DNA of 41,546 nt from Streptomyces sp. Ru73 (lineage in GTDB: Bacteria; Actinomycetota; Actinomycetes; Streptomycetales; Streptomycetaceae), in contig NZ_PQSQ01000071.1 of assembly GCF_002920575.1 (NCBI RefSeq), positions 1 through 41,546 of the forward strand, written 5' to 3'. A program made the translations under genes and the position numbers. Below the pieces are notes generated by a model, which was not told the origin of the DNA, made no database searches, and was given only the letters and a program-made list of their open reading frames with translations. Positions within the stretch are counted from its first letter, which is position 1, and each line of letters starts with the position of its first letter. Below, in pieces: positions 8,707 through 17,766 of the stretch.

Positions 8707-9618
8707 TCACCAGCCGCGGTTGGCGTAGCGCTCCGCCTCGGGGAGGGTGTCGCAGTTGATGCCGACCATGGCCTCGCCGAGGTTGCGGGAGGCGTCCGCG
8801 ATGACCTTCGGGTCGTCGTAGAAGGTGGTGGCCTTCACGATGGCGGCGGCGCGCTTGGCCGGGTCGCCGGACTTGAAGATGCCGGAGCCGACGAAGACGC
8901 CCTCGGCGCCGAGCTGACGCATCAGCGCGGCGTCGGCCGGGGTGGCGACACCGCCCGCGGAGAAGAGGACGACCGGCAGCTTGCCGAGCTCGGCGACCTC
9001 CTTGACCAGCTCGAACGGGGCGCGGAGCTCCTTGGCGGCGGCGTACAGCTCGTTGTTGTCGCAGCCGCGCAGCTTGGCGATCTCGCCCTTGATCTGGCGG
9101 AGGTGGCGGACGGCCTCGACGACGTTGCCGGTGCCGGCCTCGCCCTTGGAGCGGATCATGGCCGCGCCCTCGGCGATGCGGCGCAGGGCCTCGCCGAGGT
9201 TGGTGGCGCCGCAGACGAAGGGGGTGGTGAAGGCCCACTTGTCGGAGTGGTTGACCTCGTCGGCGGGGGTGAGGACCTCGGACTCGTCGATGTAGTCGAC
9301 GCCGAGGGACTGGAGGACCTGGGCCTCGACGAAGTGGCCGATGCGGGACTTGGCCATGACCGGGATGGAGACGGCGTTGATGATGCCGTCGATCATGTCG
9401 GGGTCGGACATGCGGGCCACGCCGCCGTCCTTGCGGATGTCGGCCGGCACGCGTTCCAGCGCCATGACGGCCACCGCACCCGCGTCCTCGGCGATCTTCG
9501 CCTCTTCCGGCGTGACGACGTCCATGATCACGCCGCCCTTGAGCTGCTCGGCCATGCCGCGCTTGACGCGGGCGGTTCCGGTCTCCGGGGTCTGGGGCGT
9601 GGTGGGCGTGCTGGACAC
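8707..9618 (-). CDS. pdxS: Pyridoxal 5'-phosphate synthase subunit PdxS
   Basis: PdxS (303 residues) builds PLP from ribose 5-phosphate, glyceraldehyde 3-phosphate and ammonia within a (beta/alpha)8 barrel. The Schiff-base lysines are K90 in PVMAKSRIGH and, later, the Lys of the phosphate-site region; D33 in GGVIMDV is also conserved. I chose the GTG at 9618 because a GAGG site lies 6 nt upstream. A GTG at 9630 would lie on that site. It heads the pdxS-pdxT-yebC unit. Confidence 0.97.
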   Translation of the reverse strand: MSSTPTTPQTPETGTARVKRGMAEQLKGGVIMDVVTPEEAKIAEDAGAVAVMALERVPADIRKDGGVARMSDPDMIDGIINAVSIPVMAKSRIGHFVEAQVLQSLGVDYIDESEVLTPADEVNHSDKWAFTTPFVCGATNLGEALRRIAEGAAMIRSKGEAGTGNVVEAVRHLRQIKGEIAKLRGCDNNELYAAAKELRAPFELVKEVAELGKLPVVLFSAGGVATPADAALMRQLGAEGVFVGSGIFKSGDPAKRAAAIVKATTFYDDPKVIADASRNLGEAMVGINCDTLPEAERYANRGW

Positions 9619-9762
9619 GATTGACCTCACTAAATGCGGGTGGTTGTGCTACTGCACCTAGAGAACCGTTTGTGTACGGCACGTGAAAAGGGCCAATTGC
9701 AGGGCGGTGGCTCCTGGTGGCCCCCTGAGCCCCGGCCACGGGCTTCCCGCCGGCCCGCCGGC

Positions 9763-10305
9763 TCAGGCCGCCGTGCGCTCCGCCAGGCCCGCCGGGGCCT
9801 CGTCGTCCATCTCGAAGGCCAGCGGGAACGGCGCGTGGCCGGCGAGGCGGAACCAGCGTACGACGCGGTGCCGGCGCACGGCGCGGGCCGCGCGTACGGC
9901 GTCGTTGTGGAACCGGCGCGCCATCGGGACCCGGCGCACCGCCGCGCTCAGCTCGGCGAGCGTCTGCTCGCCGCCGGGGGCCTGCCGTACGGCGTCGGCC
10001 TGCTCGGTCTCGTCGAAGACGGCGCGCAATGCCTGGCTGAGCGCGCTCTCGGCGACCTCCCGCTGGTCCTCCTCGGCCTGCCGTGCCTCGTGCGCGGCCT
10101 GGTACAGCACGATCGAGGCGGCGGGGTCGAGGATCCCGGACGTCCCGAGCTCCTGCGCGACGGACGCGCGCCGGAGCAGTTGCGCGTCCAGCGCGGCGCG
10201 GGCGGCGTCGATCCGCGCGTGCAGCCGGTCCAGCCTGCCGGCCGTCCAGCTGAGGTACACGCCGATGACGATCAGCGCCGCGAGGATCCAGATGAAGGTG
10301 GTCAC
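9763..10305 (-). CDS. LemA-like single-pass membrane protein
   Basis: This 180-residue protein has one N-terminal membrane helix (residues 4-21). An amphipathic helix follows (GRLDRLHARIDAARAALD, then LLRRA), resembling the LemA-family start in which a helix carries Arg and Gln at fixed spacing. The C-terminal half contains MARRFHNDAVRA and a PFPLAFEMDDE ending, matching the LemA pattern of an RxxYNxAV helix followed by a short FxF segment. I infer a helical-bundle LemA fold; its function is unknown. It sits between pdxS and the phosphatidylinositol mannoside operon. No ribosome site is seen, and TAACGT lies 8 nt before the GTG, so the mRNA may be leaderless. Confidence 0.8.
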   Translation of the reverse strand: MTTFIWILAALIVIGVYLSWTAGRLDRLHARIDAARAALDAQLLRRASVAQELGTSGILDPAASIVLYQAAHEARQAEEDQREVAESALSQALRAVFDETEQADAVRQAPGGEQTLAELSAAVRRVPMARRFHNDAVRAARAVRRHRVVRWFRLAGHAPFPLAFEMDDEAPAGLAERTAA

Positions 10306-10350
10306 GGGGCGTCACGTTACCGGGCCGCTCGGCCCGGCCTGGACGGGCCG

Positions 10351-10427
10351 GGTGCGCCTCGGTCGGCGGGGTGCGGCCTCCGTCGGCGGGGTGCGCCTCC
10401 GTCGGCGGTTTGCGTCTTCGTTGCCGG
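10351..10427. repeat. Tandem repeat, 19-20 bp period, four units
   Basis: Units begin at 10351, 10370, 10390 and 10409. The consensus is GGTGCGCCTCCGTCGGCGG. The first three are near-identical and the fourth is degenerate. The array lies in the 241-bp spacer between the mannosyltransferase stop and the LemA-like gene. Confidence 0.8.
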
Positions 10428-10546
10428 GTGCGGCGCGGTTCGCTGCCGCGGGGGCTTCTCCGTACGGTGCCGGGTGCGGCGGCGTTTCACCTGCGGCGGG
10501 CGGATGCCGCTGCGCGGGGCTTGAGGGTGCGGGGCCGGGCCTCCGT

Positions 10547-11706
10547 TCAGTCTCGGGCCAGTCCCCACCGGGCCCTGAGCCCGATCTTTTCGTCCGTGTC
10601 GACGGAAGCCGCGCCGTCGGTGACCGTCTCGTAGACGGCGAGGATGTCGGCCCCGACGGTCGACCAGTCGAAGCGCCGCACGTGGCGGGCGCCGCGCTCC
10701 CGGAGTTCCGCGAGCCGCGCGGGGTCGCGCAGGAGCCGTACGGCCGCAGCGGCGAGCGCCCCCGCGTCTTCGTTGGCGAACAGCTCCCCCGCTCCCCCTG
10801 GTCCAGGACCTGCGCGAACGCGTCGAGGTCGGAGGCGAGGACCGGGGCCGCTGCGGACATCGCCTCGACGAGGATGATGCCGAAGGATTCGCCGCCGGTG
10901 TTGGGCGCGACGTACAGGTCCACGCTGCGGAGGAGGCGCGCCTTGTCCTCGTCGCTGACCATGCCGAGGAACTCGACGCGGGAGCGGAGCTCCTCGGGGA
11001 GGTCGGCGACGGCTTCCTTCTCGTCGCCGCGGCCGGCGACGAGGAGGCGCGCGTCGGGGACCTGGGCGAGGATCTCGGGGAGGGCCTTCATGAGGACCGG
11101 GAGGCCCTTGCGGGGCTCGTCGATGCGGCCTATGAAGCCGATCGTGCGGCCCTGCCACTCCTTCTTCGGTTCGGCGCGGGCGAAGAAGTCGACGTCGACG
11201 CCGTTGGGGATGACGACCGCGTCGCCGCCGAGGTGTTCGACGAGGGTGCGGCGGGCGTACTCGCTGACCGCGATGCGGGCGCTGATCTTCTCCAGCGCGG
11301 GCTGGAGGATGGGGTACGCGGCGATCATGGCGCGGGAGCGCGGGTTGGAGGTGTGGAAGGTCGCCACGATGGGGCCCTGCGCGGCCCAGCAGGCGAGCAG
11401 GCCGAGCGAGGGCGAGGCCGGTTCGTGGATGTGGATGACCTCGAAGGCGCCGTCGTGGAGCCAGCGGCGTACGCGGGCTGCGGAGAGGAAGCCGAAGTTG
11501 AGCCGCGCGACGGAACCGTTGTACGGGACGGGGACGGCACGTCCGGCGGAGACGACGTACGGCGGCAGCGGGGTGTCGTCGTCGGCCGGGGCGAGTACGG
11601 AGACTTCGTGGCCGAGCCGGATCAGGTGCTCGGCGAGGTCCCGGATGTGGAACTGCACGCCGCCGGGGACGTCCCAGGAGTAGGGGCAGACGATGCCGAT
11701 CCTCAC
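10547..11706 (-). CDS. pimA: Phosphatidylinositol alpha-mannosyltransferase, frameshifted
   Basis: This GT4-family glycosyltransferase transfers mannose from GDP-mannose to phosphatidylinositol, the first step of PIM synthesis, at the inner membrane face. The N-terminal Rossmann domain (YSWDVPGGVQFHIRDLAEHL, then HIHEP and FHTS) is followed by the nucleotide-sugar domain with GRIDEPRKG and the E-x7-E motif in GGESFGIILVEAMS. The GTG overlaps the preceding acyltransferase stop (GTGA), with GGAGG 5 nt upstream. Homology runs in one frame to about residue 303 (position 10798), then continues in another frame with GELFANEDA to the stop at 10547. One added G in the G5 run at 10794-10798 would restore 386 residues. 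As written, the frame would read into about 160 unrelated residues and end at 10312. Confidence 0.9.
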
Positions 11707-12677
11707 GGCGCCTCCGTCCCGCCGGCGCCGCCGGCGTCCGTGCCGCGCGGGTCCAGGTCGGCGAGCCACAGGCGCTGCAGCATGTGCCAGTCCTCCGGGT
11801 GCTCGGCGATGCCCGAGGCGAAGGCGTCGGCCAGGGCCTGGGTCATCGCGGCGGCCTTCTCGGTGCGCGTGCCGGTCTCGGGTACCTCGATACCGGGGTG
11901 CACACGGGCCCGCATGACGGGCGTACCGTCGTACCACAAAGTGACCGGCAGCAGCACGGCGCCGGTCTGCAGCGCGAGCATGGCCGGTCCAGCGGGCATC
12001 TTGGCGGCCTCGCCGAAGAACTTCACCTCCAGGCCGGAGGCGGACAGGTCGCGGTCGGCGACCAGGCAGATGAGGCCGCCGGCGCGGAGCCGGCGGGCGA
12101 GTATGCCGAAGGCGGCGCCGCCGGTGTGCGGCAGTACCTCCATGCCGAGGCTCTCGCGGTAGGCGACGAACCGGTCGTAGAGGGATTCGGGCTTCAGGCG
12201 CTCGGCGACGGTGGTGAAGGGCACGCCGAGGGCGCGGGTGACCCAGACGCCGGCGAGGTCGTAGTTGCCCATGTGGGGCAGGGCGAGGATGACGCCGCGG
12301 TCGCTGTCCAGGGCGTCGGTGAGGTGGTGGACGTCCTGGACGTCGACGCTGTCGCGGACCTTGTCCAGGCTCCAGGCCGGCAGCCGGAAGGACTCCATCC
12401 AGTACCGCATGTACGAGCGCATGCCGGCCCGGGAGAGCCGGGCGAGGGTCTGCGGCGAGGCGTCGGGGACCACCCGTGCGAGGTTGGCCTCCAGGCGCCG
12501 GACGCCCTTGCCGCGCTTCTTCCAGACGGTGTCGGCGATGCGCTCGCCGAGGCGGACGGCGACCGGTTCGGGCAGTTTCTTGACCGTGGCCCAGCCCAGT
12601 CCGTACAGCGCGTCGGTCAGTTTTCCGGTGTCGAGGGGCCCGCCGGGCCCGGTCAGCCGGCCGATGTCGAGTTTCAC
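11703..12677 (-). CDS. Phosphatidylinositol mannoside acyltransferase (LpxL/HtrB family)
   Basis: The protein (324 residues) belongs to the lysophospholipid/lipid A acyltransferase family, whose actinobacterial members acylate the mannose of PIM (PatA role). The catalytic HX4D motif is LPHMGNYD, with H135 and D140. The conserved GLICLVADRD and FFGEAAKMPAGPA blocks follow. The start is GTG at 12677, overlapping the pgsA stop by GTGA, with GGAGAGG just upstream. The gene end overlaps the pimA start. The three overlaps imply an obligate co-translated operon pgsA-acyltransferase-pimA. Confidence 0.94.
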   Translation of the reverse strand: MKLDIGRLTGPGGPLDTGKLTDALYGLGWATVKKLPEPVAVRLGERIADTVWKKRGKGVRRLEANLARVVPDASPQTLARLSRAGMRSYMRYWMESFRLPAWSLDKVRDSVDVQDVHHLTDALDSDRGVILALPHMGNYDLAGVWVTRALGVPFTTVAERLKPESLYDRFVAYRESLGMEVLPHTGGAAFGILARRLRAGGLICLVADRDLSASGLEVKFFGEAAKMPAGPAMLALQTGAVLLPVTLWYDGTPVMRARVHPGIEVPETGTRTEKAAAMTQALADAFASGIAEHPEDWHMLQRLWLADLDPRGTDAGGAGGTEAP

Positions 12678-13324
12678 GCGCCCTCTCCCCCCATGGTGTC
12701 CGCCTCGGCGGACTCCCGGCGTACGGTGACCACCCGCTGGCCGAGGGTGACCGCGCTGCCGACGGCCACGATCCACAGGGCGATCGGCAGCAGGTGCTGG
12801 ATCCAGGGCACGCCGAACTTGTGCAGCCCGGAGAAGCCGCAGGCGACGAGCGAGATGACCAGCCGCTCGGCGCGTTCGACGAGGCCGTTGACGTTGACCG
12901 GCAGGCCGATGCTCTCGCCGCGCGCCTTGGTGTACGAGACGACCTGGCCGGAGGCGAGGCAGAAGATCGTCACGGCGGTGAGCAGCAGGTCGTCGCCGCG
13001 GCCCGCGTACCAGAGGGCGAGGCCGCCGAAGATGGCGGCGTCGGCGACCCGGTCCAGGGTGGAGTCCAGGAAGGCGCCCCAGCGGCTGGAGCGGCCCAGC
13101 TGCCGTGCCATGTTGCCGTCGACCAGGTCCGAGAAGACGAACAGGGTGATGACGACGGTGCCCCAGAAGAACTCGCCGAGCGGGTAGAAGACCAGCGCTC
13201 CGGCGACGACGCCGGCGGTGCCCAGGACGGTGACCACGTCGGGGCTGATGCCGAGACGGATGAGCAGGGCGGCGAACGGCGTGAGAACACGCGTGAAGAA
13301 CGCACGCGCGTACTTGTTCAGCAT
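12674..13324 (-). CDS. pgsA: Phosphatidylinositol (phosphate) synthase
   Basis: This 216-residue CDP-alcohol phosphatidyltransferase joins CDP-diacylglycerol to an inositol headgroup. The family signature is complete at residues 66-91: D66, D69-G70, A73-R74, G83, D87 and D91. Several hydrophobic helices are visible. Actinobacterial members mostly use inositol 1-phosphate. The gene is first in the PIM operon, and its neighbours support the inositol assignment over phosphatidylglycerol phosphate synthase. The ATG has GGGAAGG close upstream. Confidence 0.94.
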   Translation of the reverse strand: MLNKYARAFFTRVLTPFAALLIRLGISPDVVTVLGTAGVVAGALVFYPLGEFFWGTVVITLFVFSDLVDGNMARQLGRSSRWGAFLDSTLDRVADAAIFGGLALWYAGRGDDLLLTAVTIFCLASGQVVSYTKARGESIGLPVNVNGLVERAERLVISLVACGFSGLHKFGVPWIQHLLPIALWIVAVGSAVTLGQRVVTVRRESAEADTMGGEGA

Positions 13325-13687
13325 GGCCTTCCCGGAGGTTGTGTGCGGGCCGCGCGGTCAAGGGGCCACCGGCTGGCCCATCGTAGCCAGGCGTCCTCGG
13401 CGCTTTGCGAACGCACCACGGCTCGCGCGCGACCCGCCGGTCCGCCGGCGTCTCCTCCGCCACCCGCCCGGCGCAGCCGTCCGCTTCCGCGCGGACGGCC
13501 ATGAGCACGGCGGACGGCGGGAGTTGGCGGCCGCACAGAGATGCGCGGACCACCCGTTCGGGCTTGTACGGGCTGGTCCGCGGACACCCCCAAGATCCCT
13601 TATCGTCCCTTGTGCGATGTATGGACGCACCATGACCTCGGTGGAAAGCTCGGAGCACCGCAGAGTGTCGACCTGGAGGCGAGACAC
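13325..13687. other. Divergent promoter region, pgsA and EF-G-like gene
   Basis: This 363-bp spacer lies between divergent genes. On the minus strand TACGAT at 13380-13385 is a plausible -10 for pgsA, about 55 nt before its start. On the plus strand TATCGT at 13601-13606 is a weaker candidate for the EF-G-like gene. Neither has a convincing -35. No gene is supported inside it. Confidence 0.45.
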
Positions 13688-15895
13688 ATGGGCGACAAGA
13701 CGAGCACACATCCAGGAGCCGCCGGCAGGGCAGCAGCGGTCGACCACCCCTCCTCCGTACGGAACGTGGTGCTGGTCGGCCACAGCGGATCGGGGAAGAC
13801 GACCCTGGTGGAGGCCCTCGCGCTGGCGTCGGGCGCGGTCAACAGGGCGGGCCGGGTGGAGGACGGCGGCTGCCTCTCCGACTACGACGAGATCGAGCAC
13901 CGGCAGCAACGCTCGGTACAGCTCTCCCTGGTCCCTGTCGAATGGGACGGCATCAAAATCAATCTGTTGGACACTCCCGGATACGCCGACTTCGTCGGGG
14001 AGCTGAGGGCCGGTCTGCGGGCAGCGGACGCGGCCCTCTTCGTCGTCTCGGCGGCGGACGGCGTGGACGGCGCCACCCGCATGGTCTGGGACGAGTGCGC
14101 GGCGGTCGGGATGCCCCGCGCCATAGTGATCACGCACCTGGAGGCGGCCCGCGCCGACTTCGAGAGCATGACCGGGACCTGCGGCACGATGCTGGGCGGC
14201 GAGGACCCGGACGCCGTGCTGCCGCTGTACCTCCCGCTGTACGGCGAGGCCGGCGCCGACGGCCACTCCCCCGTGCACGGCCTGATCGGGCTGCTCACCC
14301 AGCGGGTGTACGACTACTCCACCGGCAGCCGCAAGGAACGCGACCCCGAGCCGGACGAGCTGCCGCTGATCCAGGAGGCCAGGAACCGGCTGATCGAGGG
14401 GATCATCGCCGAGAGCGAGGACGAGTCCCTGATGGACCGCTACCTCGGCGGCGAGGACATCGACATCAAGACCCTCATCGGCGACCTGGAGACCGCCGTG
14501 GCCCGCGGCACCTTCCACCCCGTGCTGGCCGCCGCGCCCGCCGCCGAGGGCAGCAAGGAGGGACTGGGCACCGTCGAGCTGCTGGAGCTGATCACCCGGG
14601 GCTTCCCCACCCCGGCCGAGCGGGAGGCGCCCGCCGTCACCACGCCCGAGGGCAAGCCCCGGCCGCCCCTCACCTGCGACCCCGAGGGGCCGCTGGTCGC
14701 CGAGGTCGTCAAGACCTCGTCCGACCCGTACGTCGGCCGGCTCTCCCTCGTCCGGGTCTTCTCCGGCACCCTGTACCCGGACCGGACCGTGCACGTCTCC
14801 GGGCACGGTCTGGCCGACCGCGGCCACGAGGACCACGACGTCGACGAGCGCGTCGGTGCCCTCTCCGCGCCCTTCGGCAAGCAGCAGCGGCCGGTCGCCA
14901 AGGCCGTCGCCGGGGACCTGGCGTGCGTGGCGAAGCTGTCCAGGGCCGAGACCGGCGACACCCTCTCCGCCAAGGAGGAGCCGCTGCTGATGGCGCCCTG
15001 GGACATGCCCGACCCGCTGCTGCCGGTCGCCATCCAGGCGCACAGCAAGGCGGACGAGGACAAGCTCTCCCAGGGGCTGGCCCGGCTCGTCGCCGAGGAC
15101 CCCACGATGCGCCTGGAGCAGAACCAGGACACCCACCAGGTCGTCCTGTGGTGCCTGGGCGAGGCCCATGTCGACGTGGCGCTGGAGCGGCTGCGGTCCC
15201 GGTACGGGGTGCAGGTCGACGCCGTACCGCACAAGGTCTCGTTGCGGGAGACGTTCGGCGCCAAGGCCGCCGGGCGGGGCCGGCACGTCAAGCAGTCGGG
15301 CGGCCACGGCCAGTACGCGATCTGCGAGATCGAGGTGGAGCCGCTGCCGGGCGGCAGCGGCATCGAGTTCGTCGACAAGGTCGTGGGCGGCGCGGTGCCC
15401 CGGCAGTTCATCCCGTCCGTGGAGAAGGGCGTACGGGCCCAGGCGGCGCGCGGCGTCGCGGCCGGGTACCCGCTCGTCGACGTCCGGGTGACGCTGCTGG
15501 ACGGCAAGGCGCACTCCGTGGACTCCTCCGACGCCGCGTTCCAGACGGCGGGCGCGCTGGCGCTGCGGGAGGCCGCCGCCGACGCCCGCATCGACCTGCT
15601 GGAGCCGGTCGCCGAACTCACCGTCCTGGTCGCCGACGACTACGTGGGCCCGGTGATGAGCGACCTCTCGGGACGGCGCGGCCGCGTCGTGGGCACCGAG
15701 CAGTCCGGCGCCGGCCGGACCCTGGTGCGCGCCGAGGTCCCGGAGATCGAAATCGGCCGCTACGCCGTCGATCTCCGGTCACTCTCGCACGGCACCGGCC
15801 GCTTCCAGCGCCGCTACGCCCGGCACGAGCCGATGCCGCCGCAGCTGGCCGCGCGGATCCGGGAGGAGCGGGAGAAGTCCGAGAACGGCGGATAG
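13688..15895 (+). CDS. Elongation factor G-like GTPase (EF-G2 type)
   Basis: At 735 residues it has the EF-G layout: a G domain with P-loop GHSGSGKTT (31-39) and DTPGYADFVGEL (95-106), then domain II, the fold containing SGGHGQYAICEIEVEP (domain IV), and a C-terminal domain V. It departs from true EF-G at key places. The switch I segment reads QQRSVQLSL instead of the RGITI type, and the G4 box reads THLE (149-152) instead of NKxD. It resembles the second EF-G-like protein of actinobacteria (fusA2 type), whose role is uncertain; translation or ribosome maintenance is inferred only from the fold. The ATG has a GGAGG site about 8 nt upstream. Confidence 0.92.
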   Translation: MGDKTSTHPGAAGRAAAVDHPSSVRNVVLVGHSGSGKTTLVEALALASGAVNRAGRVEDGGCLSDYDEIEHRQQRSVQLSLVPVEWDGIKINLLDTPGYADFVGELRAGLRAADAALFVVSAADGVDGATRMVWDECAAVGMPRAIVITHLEAARADFESMTGTCGTMLGGEDPDAVLPLYLPLYGEAGADGHSPVHGLIGLLTQRVYDYSTGSRKERDPEPDELPLIQEARNRLIEGIIAESEDESLMDRYLGGEDIDIKTLIGDLETAVARGTFHPVLAAAPAAEGSKEGLGTVELLELITRGFPTPAEREAPAVTTPEGKPRPPLTCDPEGPLVAEVVKTSSDPYVGRLSLVRVFSGTLYPDRTVHVSGHGLADRGHEDHDVDERVGALSAPFGKQQRPVAKAVAGDLACVAKLSRAETGDTLSAKEEPLLMAPWDMPDPLLPVAIQAHSKADEDKLSQGLARLVAEDPTMRLEQNQDTHQVVLWCLGEAHVDVALERLRSRYGVQVDAVPHKVSLRETFGAKAAGRGRHVKQSGGHGQYAICEIEVEPLPGGSGIEFVDKVVGGAVPRQFIPSVEKGVRAQAARGVAAGYPLVDVRVTLLDGKAHSVDSSDAAFQTAGALALREAAADARIDLLEPVAELTVLVADDYVGPVMSDLSGRRGRVVGTEQSGAGRTLVRAEVPEIEIGRYAVDLRSLSHGTGRFQRRYARHEPMPPQLAARIREEREKSENGG

Positions 15896-15915
15896 TCCGC
15901 CTTCCGGAGGCGGAC
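15895..15915 (+). terminator. Hairpin at the EF-G-like stop codon
   Basis: An 8-bp perfect stem (GTCCGCCT / AGGCGGAC) with a 5-nt loop starts at the last base of the TAG stop. Confidence 0.55.
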
Positions 15916-15920
15916 AGAGG

Positions 15921-15994
15921 GCCGGCGTGCTGCTCAGGGGCTCGCTCAACTCCCTTGGGCAGCACGCCGGCTGTACGCTGAGGTCCAGCTCAGC
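15921..15994 (+). other. Two stacked hairpins before the membrane-protein gene
   Basis: A 13-bp perfect stem (15921-15933 with 15959-15971) closes a 25-nt loop. A 6-bp hairpin (GCTGAG/CTCAGC, 15977-15994) follows immediately. TACGCT at 15974-15979 between them is a possible -10. The first hairpin may be a second terminator and the second a leader structure. Confidence 0.5.
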
Positions 15995-16086
15995 AGGTGT
16001 GCCGGGGGCGGCCGGTGGGAAGGGCGCCTAAGGGCGTCCTCCGGAAGCACGCCCACGGCAGGGGCAGACGGCGGCGAGGGGGCCTT

Positions 16087-17748
16087 GTGACGACGATGGA
16101 CGGCTTCGATTTCAGTCCGGGGGCGCAGGTCCCGATCGCGGGCGGCGCCGGCCAGACGGCGGCGACCCAGGCACTGGCCTCGGCCGCCTACCGGGACAGT
16201 CCGCTCTCGGACATCTCCAAGGCCGACTCCGACACCGCCACCTCCGAGATCAAGAAACCCAAGCTCTCCCTGTTCGAGCCGAACCTCGGCGAGGCGTTCT
16301 CGCGCGCCGTACAGGTCCGCATGCTCGGCGGCGGCCGCAAGGCACTGATCCAGTCCTTCGGCATCGAGCCGCAGACCGTCGTCGAGCACTGCCTCGCCGC
16401 CAGCCGCATCCGCAAGGAGCGGGACACCAAGCTGACCATCCTGATGGTCGTCTTCGGCCTGCTCTTCCTGCCCGGCGTGCTCCTCTGGCTCGGCCTCTTC
16501 CAGCTCAAGCGCATCCTGGACAAGGCCACCAGCAAGGGGAAGAGCGCACTCGGCACGGTGCTGCTCGTCGCGCTCGGCGGCGTCCTCCTGATCTTCCTGA
16601 TCAAGCTGCCCTTCGACAGCTTCTGGATGATCTACGTACGGCTGATGCTCATCGCCCCCGTCATCGGCTGGTGGTGGGCCAAGCGGATCTGCGAGCAGAC
16701 CGCCGTTGACCTGCGCGAGGCGTGGAAGGGCCTGCTGGAGGGCGGCGGCATCGGCGCCAAGATCCCCGAGGCGGTGCCGCAGGACCCCACCCAGACCGCC
16801 GCCGAACAGCTCCGCCAGAACCTCGCCAAGCTCAGCGCCGAGCAGAACAGCAACGTCGTCTTCTACGCCGGCCCCAAGGGCATACTCGGCATGGGCACCC
16901 GCTGGGGCAGCTGGCAGCTCGCCGAGGAGCTGCGCCCCGCCGAGGAAGGCACCGAGATCCACCCCTTCCGCAGCTGGGACGTCATCCGCGTCATCCACGA
17001 CCGGCTCCGCCTGCTGGAGCGCAGCCCGCTGCACACCGGCGGCTTCGGCCAGCCCCCCTCCGTACGCCACTGGATCGTCGTGCCCGTCGCCGAGGGCGCG
17101 GGCGAGGTCGCCCGCCCCGAGGGCACCGACACCGACGCGTACCAGATCCGCCCGCACGAGATAGAGCGGATCTGCAACGAGCAGCAGTTCGGCGCCGGCA
17201 ACCGCCACTACCTGGGCGTGCAGTTCGTCCTCTGGGACGGCCAGCTCGTCCTGACCCTGATGATCACCGTCACCGTGCTGCACGAGACGCTGCGCATCGA
17301 GGTCACCGGGCACGCCCTCGGCCCGGTCAACGGCCTCTTCACCAGCAAGCCCAGCCCCAAGACCGTCACGGTCAACAAGACGGTGAAGTTCTGGGAGACC
17401 AAGACCTCCACCCTCCCGCTCATCGACACCGACGAGGTCGTCCGGCTCGCCGCGCGGGCCCCGCTGACCTGGTTCCCGCCGGTCCTGGACTTCCTCGGCG
17501 GCAAGCTCGTCCTCCCCGAGCCGTTCGGCCTGCGGCACGTCTGGGCCGACAAGCCCTGGCGGCACCGCTTCATGGCGGACGACGCGCTGCGCGCCGCCAC
17601 GCCCGTGCTGCGCGTGGTGCACTCGGCGGCGCTCAGCGTGCTCCAGGAGAACGGCGTGGACATCACCCGCTTCGACAACCGCTCGCTGGTCCTCAGCGGC
17701 GCGGTGCAGGACCCGACGCCGCGGAAGGCGGACGCCTACGACGCGTGA
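16087..17748 (+). CDS. Conserved actinomycete membrane protein, function unknown
   Basis: A 553-residue protein I recognise only as an uncharacterised Streptomyces membrane protein. About 115 soluble N-terminal residues are followed by two or three membrane segments between residues 118 and 205 (one reads LTILMVVFGLLFLPGVLLW). A long soluble C-terminal domain contains a short hydrophobic strand near residue 390 (VLTLMITVTVLHETLRIEV). The start is taken as GTG at 16087, with a GAGGGGG site about 5 nt upstream. An ATG at 16096 is possible. It runs in the same direction as the EF-G-like gene but is separated from it by hairpins. Confidence 0.85.
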   Translation: MTTMDGFDFSPGAQVPIAGGAGQTAATQALASAAYRDSPLSDISKADSDTATSEIKKPKLSLFEPNLGEAFSRAVQVRMLGGGRKALIQSFGIEPQTVVEHCLAASRIRKERDTKLTILMVVFGLLFLPGVLLWLGLFQLKRILDKATSKGKSALGTVLLVALGGVLLIFLIKLPFDSFWMIYVRLMLIAPVIGWWWAKRICEQTAVDLREAWKGLLEGGGIGAKIPEAVPQDPTQTAAEQLRQNLAKLSAEQNSNVVFYAGPKGILGMGTRWGSWQLAEELRPAEEGTEIHPFRSWDVIRVIHDRLRLLERSPLHTGGFGQPPSVRHWIVVPVAEGAGEVARPEGTDTDAYQIRPHEIERICNEQQFGAGNRHYLGVQFVLWDGQLVLTLMITVTVLHETLRIEVTGHALGPVNGLFTSKPSPKTVTVNKTVKFWETKTSTLPLIDTDEVVRLAARAPLTWFPPVLDFLGGKLVLPEPFGLRHVWADKPWRHRFMADDALRAATPVLRVVHSAALSVLQENGVDITRFDNRSLVLSGAVQDPTPRKADAYDA

Positions 17749-17766
17749 GCGCGGCGGCACGCACGG

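Noticed and set aside
10312..10546. Genuine C-terminal extension of the mannosyltransferase
   Set aside because: The extension exists only after the frameshift, is low-complexity, and loses the family C-terminus found in the other frame.
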